Positions 24,932 to 32,860 of a stretch of 62,455 nt of DNA are shown in pieces. The notes under the pieces are model-generated. The model was not told where the DNA came from. It worked only from the letters and a program-made list of their open reading frames with translations, and did no database searches. The DNA comes from an uncultured Bacteroidales bacterium (GTDB lineage Bacteria; Bacteroidota; Bacteroidia; Bacteroidales; WCHB1-69). Position 1 is the first letter of the stretch; every line of letters begins with the position of its first letter. Where the stretch lies: contig ONAB01000018.1 of the NCBI GenBank assembly GCA_900315705.1, forward strand, positions 1 through 62,455, read 5' to 3'. A program made the position numbers and the translations under genes.

Positions 24932-27061
24932 ATGAAGAGATTATTCGCATTATTGTTCGGTGTCTTTGCGATGGTTTCTGTGGTTTTCGGTCAATATGAC
25001 CTGTCCAACTACAAGCCGCTGAAATCGCAAGGTCCCATTCCTTCCGATATCACCAAGATTGCCGTTGCCGACAAGGATCAGCGCGACTACAACGTTTTGC
25101 TGAGATATCTGGTGATGGACGGCGATATCCTGTATGGGACAAAACTGAACCAGTATTTGGATGTCATCGTTGACAATTTGATGAAAGACGACCTTGTGAA
25201 GCGCTCGAAGGTGCACGTCTATATCGTGAAAAGTGCTTCGGTAAATGCCTATTCCACCTCTTCGGGTATGCTTTTCGTCGATATGGGCCTCTTGGCGCAG
25301 GTCTCCAACGAGAGCGAGTTGGCGTTTGTGCTGGGTCACGAGATTGCCCATTACACCGAGAATCACGTTCCGCAGTTCAACGATTACAAGGATTCCCTCA
25401 AGGAGCGCGACAGGGTGGAGTACTATATGAAATACCACACTCGTTCGCGCACGCAGGAGTTAGCGGCCGACCGTGTCTCGATTGAGCGCTATCTGCGGCA
25501 GTCGCCCTATAGTCTTGCCGTGTTGGACGGCATTTTCGATGTGCTGCAATATTCGGACCTGCCCTTTGACGAGGTGCCTTTCAACAAGTCGCTGGTCGAG
25601 ACGGAATTCTATCAATTCCCCGAGAATCATTACCTGAAGAGTGTCACGCCCATCAGCAATCGTGCCGATATGGTGGACACGCTGTTCACGCATCCCAACA
25701 TCGAGCGCCGGCGCGAGGCCGCTCGGTCGCTAGTGATTGGCATCCCCGAAACGGGACGCTCTGTGTTCGTGCAGTCGGAGGAACTTTTCAACGAAGTGCG
25801 TGATATGGCGCGTTTCGAGTGCCTGCGTATTCTGCTCAACGAGCATCGCTACGACCACGCCTTCTACAACACCTACGTGCTTCAACGCGTCAATCCCGAC
25901 AACGCCTTTCTGGAGCAGGCTATGGTGGAAGCCCTCTATGGCTTGTCCAAGCACAAGAACTACGGTCAGGTGAGCGATGTGCTGGAATCCCACAAGGATG
26001 TCGAGGGCGAGTTGCAGCAAACCAGCTACTTTTTCTCCAAGGTCTCCAAGCAGGAATCCACGCTGTTGGCCCTGCGCGCAGCCTGGAAGGCCCGCAAGCA
26101 TCATCCCGAGAACCGCTACTATCAGGAGGTTGTCGACGACCTGATGAAGGACTTGGTGGTGAACAACAAGATGAAATACACTGATTTTTCGGATTATCCT
26201 ATGGGGACCAATCCCGACACCATCAAAGTGGAGGAGGAAGAGCACAGTGCTCAGCAGGATTCCACCATCAACAAATATGCCCGCATCCGGCAGCAGAGCC
26301 GGACTGCCAAGGTGATCCCCACCTCCAAGTTCAAGACGATGAATTATATGCTGGTGGACATCCATCAGGATCCCGACTTTAACGATATGTGGCACAGGGC
26401 AGTGCGGCGCTCGGAAGAGGATGCCGCCCTCGAGCTCATCCATCGGAAGGCCAAGCCGGCGGAGTCCAAGAAGCTGGTTATCGCCTCCCCGCAGTACCTG
26501 ATCTATACCCGCCACAAGAGAACCCCGGCGCAGGCCCTCGACGAGAAACGCTCCACCCAGTTGCGGAAAACTCTGCTCCACTCCGCCCGCCGGCTTCGTC
26601 TTTCCCCGGTCTCGTACACGGCCAAAGACATTGCCTCCTTCAATACTGACCAGTACAACCAGTATGCCAAATTGCAGCAGTTTATTTACGATTATCTGCG
26701 AAGCGACGGCATCGAGATGGTGTATGCGACGTCCAAGGATATGGATGACGTGTTTGACCTGACGGGCACTTCCACCGTCTGCTTCACGGCCGTGCGCCGC
26801 AGTCCCGACAACTTTGTCACGTATAGGAAAATACAGAACCTCTTCTTGGGTGTGTTGAGTCCCTATTACATTCTGCCCGTCGCCGCCGAGTTCGCCTTGC
26901 CGCGCTACGATACGGATATGTATATGCTCATCGTGGATCTGACCTCCGGCAAGACCCTGCTGACCTCCCACGACGGCTACTTGTCCACTATGAGCAAATC
27001 CTATGTGGATGCTTTTATGTATGAGAATCTTTACTATTATGTGAAAGGAGACAAAAAATGA
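24932..27061 (+). CDS. Periplasmic M48-family metalloprotease
   Basis: A 709-residue protein with a signal peptide (MKRLFALLFGVFAMVSVVFG). The zinc site is HEIAH (H136, E137, H140), with the third ligand probably E177 in QELAADRVSIERYL, as in M48 peptidases. The first ~290 residues are the protease. The remaining ~400 have no recognised domain but contain helical TPR-like stretches around 290-410. It probably acts in envelope protein quality control, like BepA. Its stop overlaps the start of the next gene by 4 bp (ATGA), so the two proteins are translationally coupled and may work together. Confidence 0.88.
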   Translation: MKRLFALLFGVFAMVSVVFGQYDLSNYKPLKSQGPIPSDITKIAVADKDQRDYNVLLRYLVMDGDILYGTKLNQYLDVIVDNLMKDDLVKRSKVHVYIVKSASVNAYSTSSGMLFVDMGLLAQVSNESELAFVLGHEIAHYTENHVPQFNDYKDSLKERDRVEYYMKYHTRSRTQELAADRVSIERYLRQSPYSLAVLDGIFDVLQYSDLPFDEVPFNKSLVETEFYQFPENHYLKSVTPISNRADMVDTLFTHPNIERRREAARSLVIGIPETGRSVFVQSEELFNEVRDMARFECLRILLNEHRYDHAFYNTYVLQRVNPDNAFLEQAMVEALYGLSKHKNYGQVSDVLESHKDVEGELQQTSYFFSKVSKQESTLLALRAAWKARKHHPENRYYQEVVDDLMKDLVVNNKMKYTDFSDYPMGTNPDTIKVEEEEHSAQQDSTINKYARIRQQSRTAKVIPTSKFKTMNYMLVDIHQDPDFNDMWHRAVRRSEEDAALELIHRKAKPAESKKLVIASPQYLIYTRHKRTPAQALDEKRSTQLRKTLLHSARRLRLSPVSYTAKDIASFNTDQYNQYAKLQQFIYDYLRSDGIEMVYATSKDMDDVFDLTGTSTVCFTAVRRSPDNFVTYRKIQNLFLGVLSPYYILPVAAEFALPRYDTDMYMLIVDLTSGKTLLTSHDGYLSTMSKSYVDAFMYENLYYYVKGDKK

Positions 27062-27873
27062 AAAAAATAGTGTTATCCCTCTTTGCCCTTTTTGTCCTGA
27101 GTGTTGCCGTGAAAGCCCAGAATACCGGCTATATGGGGCGGTATGTCCTCTTCAACGCCGACTGCAGCATCTCGCCTTCCTGGATTCATCCCAATCCCCT
27201 GTCGAATGCGCTCCGTGAAAGGTTCCCTGACAAAAAAAGCGCCCAGAAATATCTGGGATTGAATTATTTTGTTTCCCCTAACATAGAAGCTATCGTATGG
27301 AAAAAAGGAACCGTGGGGGTGGGCTATAATTTCTACAAGTCCCCGTTTGACGGCGATGCACCACGTTGGGTCGGTTATGAATATAGTGACGGAGACAATA
27401 CCTACTATGACTACGGATCTGAACATTTGTTCGAGTACCGATTCACAGGCACCATCACCGCGCACGGGTTCAATGTCTTCTACAAGCAGTATTTGGGCAA
27501 CACGCGCGCGCCTATGGGAACGTTTCTCAAGGTGGTTTTCGACGGCTTCTTCTATAACCTCGACCATCACGATGCCAGCGGCAATACGGTGCATCCCGAT
27601 GTGGCCGTGGCGTACCCCGATATGGCTGTCAACAGTGGATCGCTGTTTGGCCTGAAACTGGAGTTCGGTCGCGACTATTTCTTCTGCAAGTTCCTCCGGC
27701 TCTCAACGAGTCTCTCGGTCGGCACCACGTTCGGCGGGTTCAAGAGCATCCCGAGCTTTGATCATCGTTATGATGATCCTTATGGGCACACGCCCAACAG
27801 CTTTGCCCGTACACGTATTCTCTCCGCCTACTGGTTCGGCCTGAAAGTAGGCATCGGGGTGCTGACGTTCTAA
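27058..27873 (+). CDS. Predicted outer-membrane beta-barrel protein
   Basis: A 271-residue protein with a signal peptide (MKKIVLSLFALFVLSVAVKAQ). The mature part alternates aromatic and polar residues in strand-like runs and ends in an aromatic residue (KVGIGVLTF). Both suit a small 8- to 10-strand barrel. No specific family is recognised. The 4-bp overlap with the M48 protease suggests a joint role at the envelope. Confidence 0.65.
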   Translation: MKKIVLSLFALFVLSVAVKAQNTGYMGRYVLFNADCSISPSWIHPNPLSNALRERFPDKKSAQKYLGLNYFVSPNIEAIVWKKGTVGVGYNFYKSPFDGDAPRWVGYEYSDGDNTYYDYGSEHLFEYRFTGTITAHGFNVFYKQYLGNTRAPMGTFLKVVFDGFFYNLDHHDASGNTVHPDVAVAYPDMAVNSGSLFGLKLEFGRDYFFCKFLRLSTSLSVGTTFGGFKSIPSFDHRYDDPYGHTPNSFARTRILSAYWFGLKVGIGVLTF

Positions 27874-28036
27874 TGTGGAGCTGTTAAATTATTAAGCTAT
27901 TAAGTTATTAAGTTGTTAAACTATAAGTTGTTAAATTATAGTTTGGCAATGATATAGCAGTTGCCCGTAAAAGTAAAAGAGATTGTTTCCCCATCGCTTT
28001 TTACGCGTGGCACGGCAGTGCCGCGAGGCGCCAACT
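27874..28036. repeat. Intergenic word repeats
   Basis: TTATTAAGCTATTAAGTTATTAAGTTGTTAAAC-type words fill about 27885-27940. They are followed by GGCAATGATATAGCAGTTGCC (27945-27965), which has GGCAA/TTGCC arms and resembles a sequence at 12477. No gene is seen. Confidence 0.6.
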
Positions 28037-28214
28037 CCCCTTCTGATTTTCAGAAGGGGTGCCCGAAGGGCGGGGTAGTTAATATGGATTATAATTCCTT
28101 AATTTATATAAAGGTTGCGGACAGGATATGCTTGTTTCAAGAATTGTGGTTGATTGTCATATTATTTCTGCCAAGGTATTCATATTCTTTTATATTACTA
28201 CCCCGGCCTTCGGG
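28037..28214. repeat. Palindromic REP/MITE-like element
   Basis: A perfect 9-bp hairpin CCCCTTCTG-atttt-CAGAAGGGG (28037-28059) is followed by an inverted-repeat pair. The left arm CCCGAAGGGCGGGGTAGTTAATAT starts at 28062. The right arm is its near complement at 28191-28213 (about 22 of 24 positions, one shift). About 105 bp of AT-rich, non-coding sequence lies between. It looks like a non-autonomous mobile or REP-type repeat; no transposase is present. Confidence 0.6.
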
Positions 28215-28288
28215 AACCCTTTATAAAAGATGTGGAATGGACTGCTCAATGAAAGCCTCCATTCTTCATTCTCCATTCTCCATTCCCC

Positions 28289-28861
28289 TCAGTATATCAC
28301 CACTCCAACCACCCCGCAGATCAGGATGAGCAGGATGGGGCTGATTTTGTATTTCCAGGAGGCAATGAAGACGGCCGCGAAGAGGATGCAGCTGCAGACG
28401 AACTGGAAGGTCTGCGTGCCGGGGGTGCCGAAGTTCTCGGCAGTGAGCAGCAGCAGGGCCGCGGCGGCAATGAGCCCCACAACGGCCAGTCGCAGCACCG
28501 AGAGGGTGGCGGCCACGATGGGGTTGTCCTTGTGCTTGTGCAGCAGACGGCTCACAATCAGCATCAGGATGAAGGGGAGCAGGATGACGGAGAAGGAGGC
28601 CAGAAACGCCCCGGCCACGCCGAGGGTGGGGGAGTAGCCCGCGTTTACCACGGCGGTGTAGCCCGTGTAGGTGGCGGTGTTGATGCCCACCGGTCCGGGC
28701 GTGATCTGCGAGGTGGCCACGATGTCGGTGAACTCCTGCGTGGTCATCCAGCCGTTTTTCTCCACCACTTCGTTCTGGATGAGTGCGATCATCGCATAGC
28801 CGCCGCCGAAAGTGAAGATGCCGATCTTCACGAAGGTGTAGAAGAGTTTCCAGAAAATCAT
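28289..28861 (-). CDS. Chromate transporter family protein, half-size (second of pair)
   Basis: A 190-residue, highly hydrophobic membrane protein of the CHR family. Visible motifs are FGGGYAMIALIQ near the N-terminus and SQITPGPVGINTATYTGY, the family's conserved signature. Short-chain CHR proteins work as pairs of homologous halves. Here its start overlaps the stop of the partner by 4 bp. Substrate in this organism is unproven: members export chromate, but many are uncharacterised. Confidence 0.88.
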   Translation of the reverse strand: MIFWKLFYTFVKIGIFTFGGGYAMIALIQNEVVEKNGWMTTQEFTDIVATSQITPGPVGINTATYTGYTAVVNAGYSPTLGVAGAFLASFSVILLPFILMLIVSRLLHKHKDNPIVAATLSVLRLAVVGLIAAAALLLLTAENFGTPGTQTFQFVCSCILFAAVFIASWKYKISPILLILICGVVGVVIY

Positions 28862-29409
28862 AACGCGCCCTCCTTCCTGTTTTTAAGATAGCCGTAAAGC
28901 ATCCCGCCTGCGATGGCCGCGAGCACTATCCAGGTGGGGGAGACGCCCAGCAGGTAGATGAGCAGGGCCGCCACGATGGGAATCCAGCAGTTGCGCCAGC
29001 TGATCTTGGCGGTTTTGGCCAGTGTGAACACCGGCACGGCGATGAGCGCCACCACGGCGGGACGTATGCCTTTGAAGATGGCCTCCACCACCGCATTGCC
29101 GCGCAACTGGTGGAAGAAGATGGCCAGCCCGATGATGATAAGAATCGGCACCAGGATGTTGCCTAACACCGCCACTATCGCCCCGCGCAGTCCACGCAGC
29201 CGTTGCCCGATTTGGGTGGCCATATTGACCGCAAAAATGCCGGGCATCGCCTGCGCAACGGCCATTGTATCCATAAAATCTTCTTTATCAATCCATTGCC
29301 GACGATCCACCAATTCCTTTTCCATCAAGGGAATCATCGCGTAGCCACCTCCGATGGTGAAAGCGCCGATTTTGAAAAAGGAATAGAAGAGTTGTGCAAG
29401 CTGTTTCAA
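28858..29409 (-). CDS. Chromate transporter family protein, half-size (first of pair)
   Basis: A 183-residue CHR-family membrane protein with IGGGYAMIPLMEKELVD and VAQAMPGIFAVNMATQIG. The open frame runs antisense through atpB for ~1.2 kb, but that part is a shadow. I place the start at TTG 29409 because the family's N-terminus (LAQLFYSFFKIGAF) begins there and a TATTTTTG promoter box lies about 25 bp upstream (29440-29433). The TTG start is the least certain point. The two halves form one translationally coupled operon. Confidence 0.82.
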   Translation of the reverse strand: MKQLAQLFYSFFKIGAFTIGGGYAMIPLMEKELVDRRQWIDKEDFMDTMAVAQAMPGIFAVNMATQIGQRLRGLRGAIVAVLGNILVPILIIIGLAIFFHQLRGNAVVEAIFKGIRPAVVALIAVPVFTLAKTAKISWRNCWIPIVAALLIYLLGVSPTWIVLAAIAGGMLYGYLKNRKEGAL

Positions 29410-29432
29410 GACGGTTATTTTTTTTGAGGTTG

Positions 29433-29440
29433 CAAAAATA
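29433..29440 (-). promoter_or_regulatory. Probable promoter of the chromate-type transporter pair
   Basis: Minus-strand TATTTTTG, matching TAnnTTTG, with an expected transcript start about 18 bp before the TTG start codon. It lies in the short divergent gap shared with atpB. Confidence 0.5.
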
Positions 29441-29517
29441 GAAAAAATTGTATATTGCGGCGCTTTTCCATAAAAGGTCGAAAATCCTTTTTTGGAAATG
29501 TAATTAATTGATAGAAT

Positions 29518-30642
29518 ATGAAATATAATAAACTCTATTACATCTTGTCTCTCTTCACGATAGCGGCTTTGCTGCTGTTTTCCGCGCAATCGCTCAAGGC
29601 GGCGCAGAATGAGGAAGAGGGATTCAATGCTGGTCCTTTCATTATTGAGCACGTCATCGACAGCTACGGATGGCACATCTGCGGCGACGGTGACAAGAGT
29701 GTGACGATACCTCTGCCCATCATTCTTTTCGATGATGGTCTTCAGGTGTTCAGCTCCTCGCATCTGCACCACGGCGAGGCTGCTTACAACGGCTACGCGA
29801 TGGGCTGGGGCGAGAACAAGGGCAGCATCGTCAAGCTGCAGGATGACTACACCGGCCACCTCGAAGAGGGGCAGGAGTATGCCGTGGACCACGTCTGCAA
29901 GTTCAACATCTCCATCACCAAGAATGTGTGTGCGCTTTTCCTCTCTTTGGCGCTGATTATCTGGATATTCCTCTCTGTGGCCAAACAGTACGAGCGTCAT
30001 CCCAATGAGGCCCCGCGCGGCCTGCAGGGACTGATAGAGCCCGTGGTGGTATTCCTCCAGGATGAGGTTATCAATCCTTCCTTGGGCGACAAGGCTGCCA
30101 AGTACACGCCCTATCTGCTCACATTGTTCTTTTTTATCCTGTTGAACAACCTGATGGGCATCATTCCCATCTTCCCGGGTGGAGCCAACCTCACCGGCAA
30201 CATCGCCGTGACGGGTATCTTGGCCCTCTTCACCTTCTTCATCACCCAGTTCTCGGGCAACAAAGAGTACTGGAAGGACATCGTCAACACGCCTGGCGTG
30301 CCCTGGTGGCTGAAGATTCCCCTGCCCATTATGCCCTTTGTGGAGTTCATAGGCATCTTCACCAAGCCCTTCGTGTTGATGGTGCGACTCTTCGCCAACA
30401 TTACCGCCGGACATATCATCATTCTGGGCTTCATCTCCCTGATTTTCATTTTCGGGCAGATGACACCGGTCCTCGGTTTTGCCGTGTCGCCCGTCTCTGT
30501 GCTTTTCTACATCTTTATGGGCTGTCTTGAGTTGCTGGTGGCCTTCATCCAGGCCTTCGTCTTCACCCTGCTCAGCGCCATCTATATCGGTATGGCCTGC
30601 GGAAATGAAGAGCACGAGGAACATACCGAATTAGCAAAGTAA
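29518..30642 (+). CDS. atpB: F-type ATP synthase subunit a
   Basis: A 374-residue membrane subunit forming the ion half-channels of Fo. It has a signal-like N-terminus and a long periplasmic region rich in His and Gly, usual for Bacteroidota. The conserved core then follows, including the essential arginine in LMVRLFANITAGH and the family's last helices. It is first in atpB-atpE-atpF. No clean TAnnTTTG promoter is visible in the 108-bp divergent gap; TATATTGC near 29451 is a weak candidate. Confidence 0.96.
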   Translation: MKYNKLYYILSLFTIAALLLFSAQSLKAAQNEEEGFNAGPFIIEHVIDSYGWHICGDGDKSVTIPLPIILFDDGLQVFSSSHLHHGEAAYNGYAMGWGENKGSIVKLQDDYTGHLEEGQEYAVDHVCKFNISITKNVCALFLSLALIIWIFLSVAKQYERHPNEAPRGLQGLIEPVVVFLQDEVINPSLGDKAAKYTPYLLTLFFFILLNNLMGIIPIFPGGANLTGNIAVTGILALFTFFITQFSGNKEYWKDIVNTPGVPWWLKIPLPIMPFVEFIGIFTKPFVLMVRLFANITAGHIIILGFISLIFIFGQMTPVLGFAVSPVSVLFYIFMGCLELLVAFIQAFVFTLLSAIYIGMACGNEEHEEHTELAK

Positions 30643-30671
30643 ACCCTTTTAATCACTTAAATTAATAAATT

Positions 30672-30926
30672 ATGTCACTCTTAAACGTTTTAATGCAAGC
30701 CACAGGTTTGGCTCTCGGTTATCTTGGCGCCGCCATCGGTGCCGGTCTCGGTGCAATTGGTGCCGGTCTCGGTATCGGTAACATCGGCCGCGATGCAATG
30801 TCTGCCATCGCTCGTCAGCCTGAAGCAGCAGGTGATATCCGTACCAATATGATCTTGGCTGCCGCCTTGATCGAAGGTGTCGCCCTGTTCGCCATCGTGG
30901 TGTGCTTGCTCGTTGCCATTAAGTAA
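30672..30926 (+). CDS. atpE: F-type ATP synthase subunit c
   Basis: An 84-residue, two-helix proteolipid that makes the rotor ring. Helix 1 has the GxGxGxGxG-type packing motif (GAGLGAIGAGLGIG). The loop is ARQPE, and helix 2 carries the ion-binding glutamate in ALIEGVALF. The residues that mark Na+-binding c subunits (Gln in helix 1, Glu-Ser and Tyr in helix 2) are not present: the positions read Ile, Gly and Phe. I therefore infer proton coupling. A strong hairpin follows the gene. Confidence 0.96.
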   Translation: MSLLNVLMQATGLALGYLGAAIGAGLGAIGAGLGIGNIGRDAMSAIARQPEAAGDIRTNMILAAALIEGVALFAIVVCLLVAIK

Positions 30927-30938
30927 CAATGACCTGAT

Positions 30939-30977
30939 AGGTTGCCGCCGCGGTTGGCGGCGGTAACCTGTTTTTTT
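30939..30977 (+). terminator. Strong terminator-like hairpin between atpE and atpF
   Basis: A 13-bp stem AGGTTGCCGCCGC / GCGGCGGTAACCT (one G-U pair, loop GGTTG) is followed by G and seven T. It has all the features of a rho-independent terminator although atpF follows 33 bp downstream. It may stop most transcripts after atpE and so raise subunit c over subunit b. Confidence 0.75.
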
Positions 30978-31009
30978 ATTAAGAGATTATAATTATTTAA
31001 AAACAAGAT

Positions 31010-31504
31010 ATGGAACTCATAAAACCCTCTTTCGGACTTATTTTCTGGATGCTCATCGGTTTTAGCATCCTGTTTTTCATATTAGCCAGGTTCGCCTGGC
31101 CTGTCATCACCAACGGCATCGCTAGCCGCAACAAGAAAATCCAAGACCAGTTGGACGAGGCCGCCAAGGTGCACGAGGAGATGGAGAAAATCCACCTCCG
31201 TCACGACGAGATGGTGGCGCAGGCCAAGGCCGACCGTGATGCTATCCTGGCCGAAGCCCGCAAAATCAGCGCTGAAATCCAGGAGAATGCCAAGGCCAAG
31301 GCCGACAGCGAGGCGCAGGCCATCATCGAGGAGGCCAAGAAGGCTATCCATTTCGAGAAGATGAAGGCGATGACCGATGTGAAGAACGAGATTGCCAACC
31401 TCTCCATCGACATTGCGGAGAAGGTGATGGCGCAGGAGCTCTCCGACAAGGCCAAACAGGAGCAACTCATCTCCAAATGGGTGGAGGAGAACCAGTTGAA
31501 TTAA
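31010..31504 (+). CDS. atpF: F-type ATP synthase subunit b
   Basis: A 164-residue peripheral-stalk subunit: one N-terminal membrane helix (FGLIFWMLIGFSILFFILA), then a long charged coiled coil rich in Ala, Glu and Lys. Length is typical. A terminator follows after 25 bp, and the expected neighbours atpH, atpA and atpG are not in the window. The operon is therefore split compared with the usual bacterial order. Confidence 0.94.
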   Translation: MELIKPSFGLIFWMLIGFSILFFILARFAWPVITNGIASRNKKIQDQLDEAAKVHEEMEKIHLRHDEMVAQAKADRDAILAEARKISAEIQENAKAKADSEAQAIIEEAKKAIHFEKMKAMTDVKNEIANLSIDIAEKVMAQELSDKAKQEQLISKWVEENQLN

Positions 31505-31528
31505 TCCTTGCCTTCCAGATCCCTAAGG

Positions 31529-31554
31529 GCCCCGCGTTATGTGGGGCTTTTTTT
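31529..31554 (+). terminator. Rho-independent terminator after atpF
   Basis: The hairpin GCCCCGC-gttat-GTGGGGC (one wobble pair) is followed by seven T. It closes the atpB-atpE-atpF unit. Confidence 0.85.
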
Positions 31555-31573
31555 ATGGTAAGCCATAACATAT

Positions 31574-31605
31574 TTTGCTGAGTTTGAAAATAAAATGTAA
31601 TTTTG
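31574..31605 (+). promoter_or_regulatory. Promoter of the PAP2 phosphatase gene
   Basis: TTTG (31574-31577), 20 bp, then TAATTTTG (31598-31605): an ideal Bacteroidetes promoter. The leader includes a small hairpin AGAGGGA/TCCCTCT (about 31615-31633). Confidence 0.7.
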
Positions 31606-31674
31606 CACCTCTTAAAGAGGGAGGGTCTCCCTCTGGATTAGTTTTCTTTAAGGATGCTGTTATTATCAAATATA

Positions 31675-32307
31675 ATGGAAACGCTGGACCGCAAGTTCCT
31701 GATACTCGTCAACGGGCATCACGCGCCGTGGCTGGACCGGCTCTTCTGGGCCATCACGCAGACCTACGCGTGGATTCCGTTCTACCTGCTGGTCATCTAC
31801 CTGCTGTTCCGTTGTTATCGTGGACACACTTGGCAGGTGCTGCTGCTTGTGATGCTGGCGGTGGCGCTCTCCGACGTCATCTCCTCGGGTATCTGCAAAC
31901 CCCTGTTGCACCGGTTGCGCCCCACGCACACCCCTGGCCTGGCCGAACATCTGCGCATTTTTGTGAGGCCCAACGGCACACCTTACTACGGCGGCCGCTT
32001 CGGCTTTCCCTCCTCCCACGCCACCAACAGCACCACCATCGCCATCCTGACCTACGCGCTGCTCGCACCCTTTGTGCGGAAACGCTGGCTCCTGGCCCTT
32101 TTTATGGTCTTTTACGTGCTCCTTTTCTGCTATACGCGGCCCTATTTCGGCGTGCATTACCCCACCGACATCCTCGCGGGCTGGTGTCTCGGCACCGCTG
32201 TCGGCCTGTCAGTCGTCGTCTGGGCGCGTCGCCATTACCTGCCCCGTTGCTACCAGGGAGAGGCCCTCGCCCAAGTACCTTTTGATTACGGCAATTACAA
32301 ACTTTAA
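31675..32307 (+). CDS. PAP2-family membrane phosphatase
   Basis: A 210-residue multi-pass membrane phosphatase. The three PAP2 motifs are present: KPLLHRLRP, PSSHAT and TRPYFGVHYPTDILAG (Ser/Thr-Arg ... His ... Asp). Such enzymes remove phosphate from lipid phosphates, including undecaprenyl pyrophosphate. I choose ATG 31675 (METLDRKFLILVNG), which matches the family's usual N-terminus; ATG 31654 would add seven residues. A clean promoter lies upstream and ferritin begins 13 bp downstream. Confidence 0.9.
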   Translation: METLDRKFLILVNGHHAPWLDRLFWAITQTYAWIPFYLLVIYLLFRCYRGHTWQVLLLVMLAVALSDVISSGICKPLLHRLRPTHTPGLAEHLRIFVRPNGTPYYGGRFGFPSSHATNSTTIAILTYALLAPFVRKRWLLALFMVFYVLLFCYTRPYFGVHYPTDILAGWCLGTAVGLSVVVWARRHYLPRCYQGEALAQVPFDYGNYKL

Positions 32308-32320
32308 AAATTATACCATT

Positions 32321-32842
32321 ATGTTAAGTAAAAAAATCGAAGAAGCTATCAACAACCAAATCAACGCCGAAATGTGGTCGGCTTACCTTTATCTCTCTAT
32401 GGCTGCACAATGTCACGACCTCGGTTATGGCGGTATGGCCAACTGGTTTGAGATTCAGTTCAAGGAAGAACAAGATCACGCCCAGATTTTCTACAACTAC
32501 GTCATCTCCCGTGGAGGCCGCGTGATTCTCAAACCCATCGATAAGGTGCAGACTGAGTGGAAAGACGCTTTGGCGATGTTTGAAAACACGCTTGAGCACG
32601 AGCAGGTGGTTACTTCACTCATCAACAACCTGTTTGCGTTGGCTACCAAGGAAAAAGACTATGCCACGCAAAGTATGCTGAAATGGTTCATCGACGAACA
32701 GGTGGAGGAAGAGGAGAACGCCCGCGCGCTGATTGACAGTCTCAAGATGATCAATGGCAATGGATACGGGCTCTATATGCTCGACAAAGAGCTGGCTGCC
32801 CGCACCTATACCCAAGCTTCTCCCCTGACCAAAGAGGAATAA
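32321..32842 (+). CDS. ftnA: Ferritin, non-heme iron storage protein
   Basis: A 173-residue four-helix protein. Ferroxidase-centre residues are visible: E17 (NAEMWSAYLYL), E50 and H53 (KEEQDHAQ), and further glutamates in LEHEQ and DEQVEEEE. It should oxidise Fe2+ and store iron as a 24-mer, with a role in oxygen protection for an anaerobe. The open frame extends upstream inside the PAP2 gene, but ATG 32321 gives the exact family N-terminus. It is probably co-transcribed with the PAP2 gene. Confidence 0.95.
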   Translation: MLSKKIEEAINNQINAEMWSAYLYLSMAAQCHDLGYGGMANWFEIQFKEEQDHAQIFYNYVISRGGRVILKPIDKVQTEWKDALAMFENTLEHEQVVTSLINNLFALATKEKDYATQSMLKWFIDEQVEEEENARALIDSLKMINGNGYGLYMLDKELAARTYTQASPLTKEE

Positions 32843-32860
32843 CATTCCAACGATTTTGCT

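Noticed and set aside
25730-26971. 413-codon antisense frame over the M48 protease gene
   Set aside because: Shadow of a GC-rich gene; no promoter, no motif.
29410-30624. Long upstream extension of the first chromate-type transporter gene
   Set aside because: It is antisense to atpB. The family's N-terminus and a promoter box place the start near 29409.
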